DNA of 32,712 nt from Nostoc sp. NMS7 (lineage in GTDB: Bacteria > Cyanobacteriota > Cyanobacteriia > Cyanobacteriales > Nostocaceae). The notes beneath the pieces were generated by a model that saw nothing but the letters and a program-made list of their open reading frames with translations, had not been told where the DNA came from and made no database searches. The stretch lies in the NCBI RefSeq assembly GCF_017115085.1, contig NZ_JABXKJ010000200.1, positions 1-32,712 on the forward strand, read 5' to 3'. The translations under genes and the position numbers were made by a program. Below, in pieces: positions 14,952 to 23,400 of this stretch (its first letter is position 1; every line of letters begins with the position of its first letter).

Positions 14952-15560
14952 TCACTTCAGCAGTAGTGACGAAGGATTTCCCCACTTACCACTGAATACG
15001 AATTGATCTAGCGGTTTGCGTTGCCTTGGTGATAGGTCGCGTTCCTTGAGAGCATCTGGGAGTGTTATGGGATCGCCTCGATATCCGATCGCCATAGCCG
15101 TCCATGCCTCAAAACCCTCAGGTATGTCAAAGAGATCGCGTGCTTTGTCGGGAAGGATACCGATCATCTGATGGACACAAATTCCGCGTGCCGTTGCCTC
15201 TACCACAAGATTGCCACTAGCAAGTCCGAGGTCGTGAATAGCAGCCTTGTTCTCTTGGTTATTACGAGTAAATCTAAGGCTGGCAATGCCCAGAGCTAGA
15301 ACCGGAGCGTTTTGCGCCCATATCTGGTTTGCTTCCACCAGACACGATAGGAGTTGTTGAAAATGGTCAGGGTTTTCCTGGGTGGCAACAAGATAGCTCC
15401 AAGGTTGCTCGTTGTAGGAAGATGCTGACCACCGCGCCGCCTCGAATAATGAACGGAGATCGGCTTGTGAAACCGGACGATCCTGGAAGGCATAAGGACT
15501 CCAGCGTTCTGCGAGGAATTCATGAATCGGATAGTCTGTTAACGCTTTCTTTTTAGACAT
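14952..15560 (-). CDS. Nitroreductase family protein
   Basis: The 202-residue protein has nitroreductase features: ERWSPYAFQDRPVSQADLRSL near the start, FEAARWSASSYNEQPWSYLV (FMN-site Asn and the PW pair), AIHDLGLASGNLVVEATARG and the C-terminal AMAIGYRGDP. It differs from the protein at 12209-12856 and belongs to the branch with RWSPYAF where others have RxSxRxF. It probably reduces a small electrophile with FMN and NAD(P)H. It lies 37 nt upstream of the CVNH gene on the same strand and could share its message. Confidence 0.9.
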   Translation of the reverse strand: MSKKKALTDYPIHEFLAERWSPYAFQDRPVSQADLRSLFEAARWSASSYNEQPWSYLVATQENPDHFQQLLSCLVEANQIWAQNAPVLALGIASLRFTRNNQENKAAIHDLGLASGNLVVEATARGICVHQMIGILPDKARDLFDIPEGFEAWTAMAIGYRGDPITLPDALKERDLSPRQRKPLDQFVFSGKWGNPSSLLLK

Positions 15561-15890
15561 AATCGCTGCTTCGGTTCTTGTACTGCCTAACTAGTCTTGA
15601 TTGAATATGAAATTACTATACATTCAGGATTTGTCAAACATATAGCAGTTACCAGGTAGGTTAGGACATCAATTGATCGTAAAACCCCTACACCAAGTGA
15701 CTTTCAAGCCTGTTTCCTGCTATAACCAATTTTAGATGTGAACATTCCCAGATAAGACAAAAGAGCATCGTTGGTTGCGTTAACATATATTGTTTATCTT
15801 GATGATGTGAAACTTGACTTCTATATATCTATGGGTGTGAGCAAATCAATATTATGCAGCTAGTGATAAAAATTTTTTCCCCATCGTCGT
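15561..15890. other. Intergenic region before the haemagglutinin remnant
   Basis: No gene is seen. The right part (about 15783-15873) is a ~90-bp repeat with roughly 90 percent identity to 20160-20250. It contains on the minus strand TTGATT, ACCCAT and TATAGA in promoter-like spacing (15820-15849). Confidence 0.6.
15820..15849 (-). promoter_or_regulatory. Promoter-like module A (TTGATT-ACCCAT-TATAGA)
   Basis: On the minus strand TTGATT (15844-15849) and TATAGA (15820-15825) are 18 nt apart, with ACCCAT five bases before TATAGA. The nearest minus-strand gene is the nitroreductase at 15560, about 260 bp away. It is part of a repeat shared with 20160-20250. Confidence 0.4.
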
Positions 15891-16058
15891 AGCGCACAGG
15901 AGTCGATTCCTCTCACAGGCAATGGTTCAATCATTGCCGCAGGTAGGGGTGGCAGTGGTCAGGGTGGGGACTTAAACCTCCAAACAGGAACCCTCAACAT
16001 TAAAAACCAGGCAGAAGTGACCGTCAGCAGTTCGGGCACAGGCGAGGCGATTGCTTAA
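15891..16058 (+). pseudogene. Fragment of a haemagglutinin-like TPS exoprotein gene
   Basis: One 55-codon open stretch reads SAQESIPLTGNGSIIAAG, RGGSGQGGDLNLQTGTLNIK, NQAEVTVSSSGTGEAIA and stops. The GGDLNLQTGTLNIKNQAEVTVSSSGTG pattern is the repeat unit of cyanobacterial filamentous-haemagglutinin-like (two-partner secretion) proteins. There is no start codon or secretion domain. It sits about 240 bp ahead of the complete haemagglutinin gene and is probably the scar of a deleted paralogue. Confidence 0.75.
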
Positions 16059-16298
16059 GCTTTATTACATTGTTATTTGTAATACTATTAATTTTGACAA
16101 CTTTGATATAAACTCTCTTAAATAAATAAAATAAACTCTGTTAAATGTAAAATATAAGACATTTAGCTACTATTTATCTCATACAAAGAATAGGTAAACA
16201 AACAATTTTATATAATAATTTGAAATTTTTGTGACAAGAATTTTAAGTTTATTCAAGTGAAGTAAATAATCCTGAAACTGAAGAAAAATTATGAAGCA

Positions 16299-19200
16299 AT
16301 GAGAGATTTAAACTTGTTCAAATGGTTAAAAATTGCCATTAACGATGCAGTAATTTGCACTGGTAATTGTGCGATTGGCTTTACCAGTGCCCTTTGTGCG
16401 ATGTCTACGACGGGCTACGCCTACGCTCAAATTACTTCAGATACTACTCTACCCATTAATTCTAATATCCAAAAAATTGGCAACACTATAAAAATTGAAG
16501 GTGGAACTACTGCCGGAAGCAATTTATTCCACAGCTTTAGTGAGTTTTCTGTTCCCACTGGAAGTACAGCCGATTTTAACAATAGTCTGAATATTCAAAA
16601 TATTATTAGTCGAGTTACAGGTAAATCGATATCTAATATTGATGGGTTAATTCGTGCTAATGGTACAGCCAACTTATTCTTGATAAATCCCAATGGAATT
16701 ATATTTGGTCAAAATGCACGGTTGGATATTGGCGGTTCATTTGTTGCCAGCACTGCAAGTAGCTTGAAATTTGCCAATGGTTTTGAGTTCAGTGCTACAA
16801 ATCCTCAGTCTGCACCCCTACTAAGTATCAATGTGCCAATAGGTTTGCAATACGGGGCAAATCCAGGAGCGATTCAGGTTAAGGGCGATGGTCAGGGTTT
16901 AAGGCTTACAGATGAATTGATTGACACAACAGATGCGCTACGAGTGCCAGCGAATCAAACTTTAGCGTTGGTGGGTGGTGATATTTTCTTAGAAGGAGCA
17001 ACACTGAAAACAGCAGGAGGAAGGATAGAGTTGGGCAGTGTAGGTGATAACAGTCTGGTTAGTCTCACACCGATAACTAAAGGTTTTTCCTTGAGCTACG
17101 ATGGAGTGCAAAACTTTGGTAATATTCAACTATCGCAACTCTCAGCAGTAGATGCCAGTGGCGCAGGTGGCGGTGATATTCAAGTGCAGGGTCGGCGTGT
17201 CACCCTCAGCGATGGTTCAGAGATAGAAGCAAGTACTTTGGGAGCAGGAAAAGGTGGAAATTTGGTAGTCAACGCTCAACAGTTAGTAGAGTTAGTTGGT
17301 ATTTCTGTTGATGGTCAGTTTCCCAGTACCTTGTTTATTAATGCTCAATCAACCGGAGATGCAGGTAACTTGACAATTAATACCCAAGATTTGCTTGTGA
17401 AAGATGGCGCACAAGTCGGTGCTGGCACATTTGGAGCAGGCAAGGGGGGTTCTTTAACTGTCACTGCCCAAGATGTGCAACTGATTGGTATCTCTGCTGA
17501 TGGTAGCTCTGCCAGTGGCTTATATACTGAAGCCGAATCAACATCAACCGGAGATGCAGGTAACTTGACAATCAATACCCAACATTTGCTTGTGCAAGAT
17601 GGCGCAGGGGTGGGTGCTGGCACATTTGGAGCAGGCAAGGGGGGTTCTTTAACTGTCACTGCCCAAGATGTGCAAGTCATTGGTATCTCTGCTGATGGTA
17701 GCTCTGTTAGTGGCTTATTTAATCAAGCCCGATCAACCGGAGATGCAGGAAAGTTGACGATTAATACCCAACATTTGCTTGTGCAAGATGCCGGACAGGT
17801 GAGTGCTGACACATTTGGAGCAGGCAAGGGGGGTTCTTTAACTGTCACTGCCCCAGACGTGCAACTGATTGGTACTTCTGCTGATGGTCAGATTAATAGT
17901 GGCTTGTTTGCAGATGCTGTATCAACAGGAAATGCAGGAAACTTGACGATTAATACCCAACATTTGCTCGTACAAGGTGGCGCACAGGCGGCTGCTGGCA
18001 CGTTTGGAGCCGGCAAGGGGGGTTCTTTAACTGTCACTGCCCAAGATGTGCAAGTCATTGGTACCTCTGCTGATGGTAGGTTTGGCAGTGGCTTATATAC
18101 TCAAGCCGATGCTACATCAATCGGAGATGCAGGTAACTTGACGATTAATACTCAACATTTGCTTGTACGTGATGGCGCAGAGGTGAGTGCTAATACATTG
18201 GGAGCAGGCAAGGGGGGTTTTTTAACTGTCACTGCCCCAGATGTGCAACTAATTGGTACTTCTGCTGATGGTAAGTATCTCAGTCGTTTGTTTACAGTAG
18301 CTTACTCAACCGGAGATGCAGGTAACTTGACAATTAATACCCAACATTTGCTTGTACGTGATGGCGCAGAGGCGGCTGCTGGCACATTTGGAGCCGGCAA
18401 GGGAGGTTCTTTAAATGTCACTGCTCAAGATGTGCAACTGATTGGTACCTCTGCTGATAGTAGCTTTAGCAGTGGCTTGTTTGCTTCTACTCAATCAACT
18501 GGAGATGCAGGTAACTTGACGATTAATACCGATAAATTACTCGTTCAAGATAGGGCGATAGTAACAGTCAGAAGCCAAGGTTCAGGAATTGCAGGTAATT
18601 TGACTATTAATGCTGGCTCTATTCGTTTAAACAACAACGCTGCTCTCAATGCTAATACCCAAGCTGTCAATACTGACCCGAATATTGAGCAAGCTACTAT
18701 CAATCTGCGCTCCAAAGACTTGATACTGCTTCGTGGCAGCAACATTACTACTAATGCCAATGGAGAAAATGTTATTGGTGGCAATATCAACATTGACACC
18801 GATGTTTTAGTCGCATTTGCTAATAGCGATATCAGTGCCAATTCTACTGACTTTCGGGGCGGGAATGTGAAAATCAACGCTACTGGGATATTTGGCACTC
18901 AATCCCGTGATGCACCCACCCTAGACAGCGATATCACTGCCACAGGCAAAAATCAGCAGTTGAATGGTACAGTGCAAGTCAACACAGTCTTAAACCCTAA
19001 CAATGGATTAGTCCAACTGCCAACTGATTTTGTAGATCGGTCTGGTTTGATTGCTCAAGGCTGTCCAGCAAATAAAGGTAATTCGTTTACCATCACCGGA
19101 CGCGGAGGTTTGCCACCTCTACCAACCCAAGCGCTTCGCACTAATCAAACTGCAACTGTTAATTGGGTGACATTGAATTCTCAAGAACAAAGGAATACAA

Positions 19201-19436
19201 GTGTAGGGGAGAATTCACACTTAGGGAAGAGTAAAAGCCCTAAATTAGAAGTTCCGCAAATCAGCCCGACTATTGTGGAAGCTACTGGTTGGGTAATTAA
19301 CAAGTCTGGCACAGTGGAGCTAACAGCTTTTGCACCTATACCTACTTATACCAATACTTTTAATTCTGCGATCGCCTCCACCGGGGATTTGCCTATCGTA
19401 GCTTGTCCATCTCAAGCCGCCGCTATTCAAAAATAA
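16299..19436 (+). CDS. Filamentous haemagglutinin-like two-partner-secretion (TpsA) protein
   Basis: The 1045-residue exoprotein has an N-terminal signal segment (residues about 15-46, ending GYAYA before QITSD). The TPS haemagglutination-activity domain follows at about 45-300, with LFHSFSEFSVPTGSTADFNN, ANLFLINPNGIIFGQNARLD and IGGSFVAST. Then comes a beta-helix of near-identical 63-65-residue repeats (GDAGNLTINTQHLLV...GAGKGG.LTVTA..VQ.IG.SADG), DNA 17349-18494, flanked by degenerate units. The C-terminal part resembles the end of cyanobacterial TPS proteins (GRGGLPPLPTQAL). Such proteins are exported by a TpsB pore and act as adhesins or toxins; no TpsB gene is in the window. The signal-peptide codons contain a dispersed repeat. 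A 22-nt gap separates its stop from that of a convergent TPR gene. Confidence 0.93.
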   Translation: MRDLNLFKWLKIAINDAVICTGNCAIGFTSALCAMSTTGYAYAQITSDTTLPINSNIQKIGNTIKIEGGTTAGSNLFHSFSEFSVPTGSTADFNNSLNIQNIISRVTGKSISNIDGLIRANGTANLFLINPNGIIFGQNARLDIGGSFVASTASSLKFANGFEFSATNPQSAPLLSINVPIGLQYGANPGAIQVKGDGQGLRLTDELIDTTDALRVPANQTLALVGGDIFLEGATLKTAGGRIELGSVGDNSLVSLTPITKGFSLSYDGVQNFGNIQLSQLSAVDASGAGGGDIQVQGRRVTLSDGSEIEASTLGAGKGGNLVVNAQQLVELVGISVDGQFPSTLFINAQSTGDAGNLTINTQDLLVKDGAQVGAGTFGAGKGGSLTVTAQDVQLIGISADGSSASGLYTEAESTSTGDAGNLTINTQHLLVQDGAGVGAGTFGAGKGGSLTVTAQDVQVIGISADGSSVSGLFNQARSTGDAGKLTINTQHLLVQDAGQVSADTFGAGKGGSLTVTAPDVQLIGTSADGQINSGLFADAVSTGNAGNLTINTQHLLVQGGAQAAAGTFGAGKGGSLTVTAQDVQVIGTSADGRFGSGLYTQADATSIGDAGNLTINTQHLLVRDGAEVSANTLGAGKGGFLTVTAPDVQLIGTSADGKYLSRLFTVAYSTGDAGNLTINTQHLLVRDGAEAAAGTFGAGKGGSLNVTAQDVQLIGTSADSSFSSGLFASTQSTGDAGNLTINTDKLLVQDRAIVTVRSQGSGIAGNLTINAGSIRLNNNAALNANTQAVNTDPNIEQATINLRSKDLILLRGSNITTNANGENVIGGNINIDTDVLVAFANSDISANSTDFRGGNVKINATGIFGTQSRDAPTLDSDITATGKNQQLNGTVQVNTVLNPNNGLVQLPTDFVDRSGLIAQGCPANKGNSFTITGRGGLPPLPTQALRTNQTATVNWVTLNSQEQRNTSVGENSHLGKSKSPKLEVPQISPTIVEATGWVINKSGTVELTAFAPIPTYTNTFNSAIASTGDLPIVACPSQAAAIQK
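16399..16426 (+). repeat. Dispersed repeat unit encoding the signal-peptide cleavage region
   Basis: These 28 bases inside the haemagglutinin gene are identical to 31456-31483, which is intergenic. Here they encode the MSTTGYAYA part of the signal peptide. A partial copy lies near 234. Confidence 0.8.
17349..18494 (+). repeat. Six tandem 189/195-bp repeats in the haemagglutinin gene
   Basis: Units begin at 17349, 17544, 17733, 17922, 18117 and 18306, with a partial seventh at 18495. Periods are 195, 189, 189, 195, 189 and 189 bp. Units are highly similar at DNA level, which implies recent duplication or gene conversion and a locus prone to length change. Confidence 0.9.
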
Positions 19437-19458
19437 TGCAAGTTGTTTTTTCCTGGAC

Positions 19459-20163
19459 TCAAGTATAGGAGAAGCTCATATCGTGTAACCAACTTTCAAG
19501 TTGTGAGCGCAAGGAATAACCAAAAACATTTTTTCTCTGATCGAGAAACAATAATAGTGAAAAAGCACGATTATAAGCAGCGATCGCACAATTCCAATCA
19601 CCCCAGAGATGATAAGTTCTGCCATATTCAGCCCAAATGTAAGCTTCTAGTTGCCCGAAAAATAGCGCCATCTCAAAATTATCAATAGCTTCTTCGTATT
19701 GCCATAAGTCACGTAAGGTAATGCCTCGATTAATCCAAGCTCGAACATAGCTAGGATTTAAATCAATTGCCCGGTCGTAGTCGGCGATCGCTGCTGCTAA
19801 ATTTCCGCAAACAACATAATAATTTGCTCGATTGTTATAAGCACCCGTTAATCTAGGATTAAGTTGTAGAGCAGTGTTATAGTCACAAAAAGCTTTTTGT
19901 TTTTCACCAATTTTTAAATAGATTAGCCCCCGGTTGTTAAAATCAATAGCGTTATTAGAATCATAGTCAATTAGTTGGCTAAACAATGCGATCGCCTTAC
20001 TATATTGTCCTTGTTGAGCCAATTTCAAAGCACTAGAGCGGAAATATTTTTCATCAAAGACTAATTCCCTACTTCTTTTTGTACCATCATCCAGGGCATT
20101 AGTTGTAGTACTGTTCACGAATTCACGAGAATTATTTTGCTTAATGCTAGAAGCTATTGACAT
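19459..20163 (-). CDS. Tetratricopeptide repeat (TPR) protein
   Basis: The 234-residue protein has about five TPR units between residues 40 and 210, for example AIDFNNRGLIYLKIGEKQKAF, AYNNRANYYVVCGNLAAAIAD and RAWINRGITLRDLWQYEEAID. The first ~35 residues are Ser/Thr/Asn-rich and no signal peptide is evident, so it is probably cytoplasmic and acts as a protein-binding scaffold. It is convergent with the haemagglutinin gene (stops 22 nt apart) and divergent from the TPR-CHAT gene. Its start codon lies at the edge of a ~90-bp repeat that also occurs at 15783 and contains a promoter-like module (20197-20226). Confidence 0.88.
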   Translation of the reverse strand: MSIASSIKQNNSREFVNSTTTNALDDGTKRSRELVFDEKYFRSSALKLAQQGQYSKAIALFSQLIDYDSNNAIDFNNRGLIYLKIGEKQKAFCDYNTALQLNPRLTGAYNNRANYYVVCGNLAAAIADYDRAIDLNPSYVRAWINRGITLRDLWQYEEAIDNFEMALFFGQLEAYIWAEYGRTYHLWGDWNCAIAAYNRAFSLLLFLDQRKNVFGYSLRSQLESWLHDMSFSYT

Positions 20164-20196
20164 ATACTGTTTATCTTGATGATGTGAAACTTTACT

Positions 20197-20226
20197 TCTA
20201 TATCTTTATGGGTGTAAGCGAATCAA
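20197..20226 (-). promoter_or_regulatory. Promoter-like module B for the TPR gene
   Basis: TTGATT (20221-20226) and TATAGA (20197-20202) are 18 nt apart on the minus strand, with ACCCAT five bases before TATAGA. It lies 34 bp upstream of the TPR start at 20163. Confidence 0.5.
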
Positions 20227-20324
20227 TATTATGCAGATAGGGATAAAAAATCAAACGGCTTGATTCAAGAAAATTTTTAAAATTAACAGTCTGATTTTAT
20301 CAAAATATTAAAAAAAGTATATTA

Positions 20325-20351
20325 TTGCACAATACCAACTAAAAGTATGAT
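20325..20351 (+). promoter_or_regulatory. Promoter-like module E for the TPR-CHAT gene
   Basis: TTGCAC, ATACCAACTAAAAG and TATGAT in order. The block from ATACC to TAT matches module D (24613-24630) at most positions, with the same six-base gap between ACC(A/C)A(C/T) and TAT. It lies about 240 bp upstream of the start at 20590. Confidence 0.35.
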
Positions 20352-20589
20352 ATTACGTATTTCAAGTTGATTGAGTACACAATCTAGGTCTGGTAGCGAG
20401 GCATTAAGCCCGTTTTACTCCTAAATTCTGCTGTAATTGCATCTGACAATTGATATCCATGTCAACAAGAGGAAAAAAATTTATATTATAAATTGAGAAT
20501 ACTGTTGAATATGGTTCAATTAAAAAAAGTATTATATTGGTAATACTCTAGCTTTCATTGCTTTGTTAGATAAGAAGGAGGCAGAGTCA

Positions 20590-23361
20590 ATGACAAAAAA
20601 AAGATTTCGATTTTTCTTTGTAGTACAGCACTTTCTCAGAAGTATGATCGTGACTTGCAAAAGTCGCCTTTATTTTAGGAAGTGGTTAAGAAGAATTACA
20701 ATAGCTGTTTTGGCTACCTTATTAAGCGTTTGGGGAATTTCAACTCCTGCCTTCTCTGAATTTACCCAGACGCAACCAAATGCTCAACTATTGGTTGAAC
20801 AAGGCCGAAAACTCTATGAAACTGGACAGTTATCTGAAGCAGTAATAATTTTGCAACAAGCAACAGATGCTTTTAATCTGCAAAAAAACGAACTAGGAAA
20901 GGCAATGGCGTTAAGCAATCTTTCGTTAGTCTTTAAGCAACTTGGACAGTGGAAAAAAGCAGAAGCTACAATTACACAAAGTCTCAACCTCTTAAAAAAT
21001 TCACAACTCAAAACTCAGAACTTTGCAATAATCTTGGCACAAACCCTAGATATTCAAGGAAATCTGCAATTAGAACTAGGCAGAACTGAACAAGCTTTAG
21101 ACTCATGGAAGCAATCTGCTAATACCTATGCTCAAGCAGGTGATGAAGTTGGTATCACCCGTAGTTTGATTAACCAAAGTATGGCAGAGCAAGCATTAGG
21201 GCTTTACCGTCAAGCTCGCACCACCTTAGAAGAGTTACAACCACGTCTTAAACAGCAACCAAACTCACTTGTTAAAGCTACTGCTTTACGCAGCTTTGGT
21301 GATGTTCTGCAATTAGTCGGTGATTTAGAACCATCCTTTAAGGTTTTACAACAAAGCCGAGACATCGCCAAAAAATTACAATCTCCTTCAGAAATCAGTG
21401 CTACGCTGCTGAGTTTAGGTAATACCGCACTTGCTTTAGGTAATAGACAAATCTCGCAGCAAGACAATATCAGTTTTGAAAACTATACTCCGTTACATTG
21501 TATAAATAGACCTGTCTCTACAGAATCTCTCAAATTTTATCAACAAGCAGCGCAATTCTATGAAGAAGCTGTCACCACAGCAACCTCACCACTTTCACAA
21601 ATCCAAGCCGAACTCAATCATTTAAGTGTATTGTTAAAACTTCAACAATGGTCACAAGCTAAGAAATTATCTTCCCAAATTCAAGTAAAGCTAGCTAAAA
21701 TCCCCCCAAGTCACACAGCAAATTACGCACAAATTAATTTTGCTCAGAACTTGGTGTGCTTGAAACAAGCTACCAACACAGACATTTCTTCATGGAAAGA
21801 AATTGCTCAAATTTTAGCGACATCTGTACAGCAAGCTAGAAGCATGGATGATGAGCGTTCAGTTGCTTATGGTTTAGGCGCATTGGGTGGATTATATCTA
21901 GAAAACCAGGATATATCTAATGCTCAAAAACTGACACAGGAAGCTTTAATGGTAGCCCAAGCGATAAAAGCTGGGGATATAGGTTATTTGTGGCAGTGGC
22001 AACTAGGGTACATACTTAGAATACAAGGAGATGTGACTGGAGCGATCGCTAACTACACTGAAGCGGTAAATACTCTCAAATATTTACGCAATGATTTAAT
22101 TACTCTCAATCCAGATGTACAGTTTTCCTTTCGGGATAATATAGAACCCCTTTACCGACAATTAGTTGATTTACTTTTGCAACCTTCATCTACAGTTAGT
22201 TCAAAAGAAAGCATTAGTCAAAAAAATTTAAAGCAAACTCGCGGCATACTTGAAACACTCCAACTAGCTGAACTAGAAAACTTCTTCCGAGAAGCTTGTT
22301 TAAAAGGCGTACCCGAACAAATTGATGAGGTAGTTGATAAAACGGATGGCACCGCAGCAGTAATTTATCCGATTATTTTGGCAGACCATCTAGACATTAT
22401 TCTTAAGTTACCAAATCAAACTGAATTATCTCATTACACAATTAATAAAACATCCAGAGATGTTGAAATTATTTTAGAAAAATTACAAAAATATTTGAGA
22501 GAACCAGACAGGATAAACGATGTCAAGAAGTTATCTCAACAGGTTTATAATTGGTTAATTCAACCTTTAGAAATTGAATTAGAAAGAATGAATATAAAAA
22601 CCCTAGTATTTGTACTAGATGGTGACTTACGAAATATTCCAATGGCGGTTTTATACGATCAGAAACACCAAAAATATTTAATTCAAAAATATGCTATATC
22701 CTTAGCTCCAGGTTTACAATTAGTTGAACCAAAATCTTTACAAAAAGTGCAGATAAATGGATTAATTGCCGGGGTAAGTGAGCAACGCCAAATTGAAGGA
22801 CGTTCATTTGCTAAACTCAAGAATGTAGAAGTTGAATTACAACAAATCCAATCAGCTATACCTAGAAATGCAGAACTATTTAATCAAGCCTTTACCAAAA
22901 TCAATTTACAGAATCAAATTAAAAAAATACCATATACAGTAGTTCACATAGCAACTCATGGCGAGTTTAGTTCTAATGCCGATAAAACATTTATTTTAAC
23001 TTGGGAACAACTATTAAAAGCTAAGGATTTTGATAATTTAATTCGGCTCAGTGGACTAAGAGAATCTAGCGCTATTGAACTACTTGTTTTAAGTGCTTGT
23101 GAAACTGCTCAAGGAGACAAACGAGCTACTTTAGGACTTGCTGGTATAGCAGTCCGTGCAGGCGCTCGGAGTACCTTAGCAACTTTGTGGGCGGTAGATG
23201 ATAAGTCTACTGCTCAATTTATGAGTCAGTTTTATCAAGAATTAGAAAATAGTAAAGTAACTAAAGCTGAAGCTGTTCGTCGCGCTCAAATTCAGCTATT
23301 GACTGATTATGAAATTCCTTATTTATGGGCACCATACATTTTGGTCGGAAACTGGCTTTAA
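20590..23361 (+). CDS. TPR-CHAT domain protein (caspase-like peptidase)
   Basis: I chose the ATG at 20590 because AAGGAGG lies 7-8 nt upstream; an ATG nine codons earlier has none. The 923-residue protein has a signal/anchor segment near residues 38-58 (RRITIAVLATLLSVWGISTPAFSE) and many TPR-like helices from about 65 to 500. The C-terminal CHAT domain (about 620-920) has the catalytic pair in VVHIATHGEF (His790) and LVLSACETAQG (Cys837), and ends with APYILVGNWL, the normal end of CHAT. CHAT is the caspase-like clan CD peptidase family that includes cyanobacterial HetF. Both catalytic residues are present, so it should be active. The signal segment suggests it is anchored or exported. It is convergent with the DUF928 gene, 39 nt apart. 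Confidence 0.92.
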   Translation: MTKKRFRFFFVVQHFLRSMIVTCKSRLYFRKWLRRITIAVLATLLSVWGISTPAFSEFTQTQPNAQLLVEQGRKLYETGQLSEAVIILQQATDAFNLQKNELGKAMALSNLSLVFKQLGQWKKAEATITQSLNLLKNSQLKTQNFAIILAQTLDIQGNLQLELGRTEQALDSWKQSANTYAQAGDEVGITRSLINQSMAEQALGLYRQARTTLEELQPRLKQQPNSLVKATALRSFGDVLQLVGDLEPSFKVLQQSRDIAKKLQSPSEISATLLSLGNTALALGNRQISQQDNISFENYTPLHCINRPVSTESLKFYQQAAQFYEEAVTTATSPLSQIQAELNHLSVLLKLQQWSQAKKLSSQIQVKLAKIPPSHTANYAQINFAQNLVCLKQATNTDISSWKEIAQILATSVQQARSMDDERSVAYGLGALGGLYLENQDISNAQKLTQEALMVAQAIKAGDIGYLWQWQLGYILRIQGDVTGAIANYTEAVNTLKYLRNDLITLNPDVQFSFRDNIEPLYRQLVDLLLQPSSTVSSKESISQKNLKQTRGILETLQLAELENFFREACLKGVPEQIDEVVDKTDGTAAVIYPIILADHLDIILKLPNQTELSHYTINKTSRDVEIILEKLQKYLREPDRINDVKKLSQQVYNWLIQPLEIELERMNIKTLVFVLDGDLRNIPMAVLYDQKHQKYLIQKYAISLAPGLQLVEPKSLQKVQINGLIAGVSEQRQIEGRSFAKLKNVEVELQQIQSAIPRNAELFNQAFTKINLQNQIKKIPYTVVHIATHGEFSSNADKTFILTWEQLLKAKDFDNLIRLSGLRESSAIELLVLSACETAQGDKRATLGLAGIAVRAGARSTLATLWAVDDKSTAQFMSQFYQELENSKVTKAEAVRRAQIQLLTDYEIPYLWAPYILVGNWL

Positions 23362-23400
23362 AAAGCACAAGGAACAATTAGTAGGGGCATCTGTGCGCCA

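Larger units (their letters stand above)
20164..20589. other. Divergent control region between the TPR and TPR-CHAT genes
   Basis: The first ~90 bp are the repeat shared with 15783-15873. On the minus strand they carry module B. Further right a plus-strand module E lies at 20325-20351. The rest is AT-rich with no gene. Confidence 0.6.

Noticed and set aside
17345..17680. Minus-strand open frame with Pro/Ala-rich repeats inside the haemagglutinin gene
   Set aside because: It is the antisense of the tandem repeats, so its own repeats are inherited from the real gene. It has no start signal.
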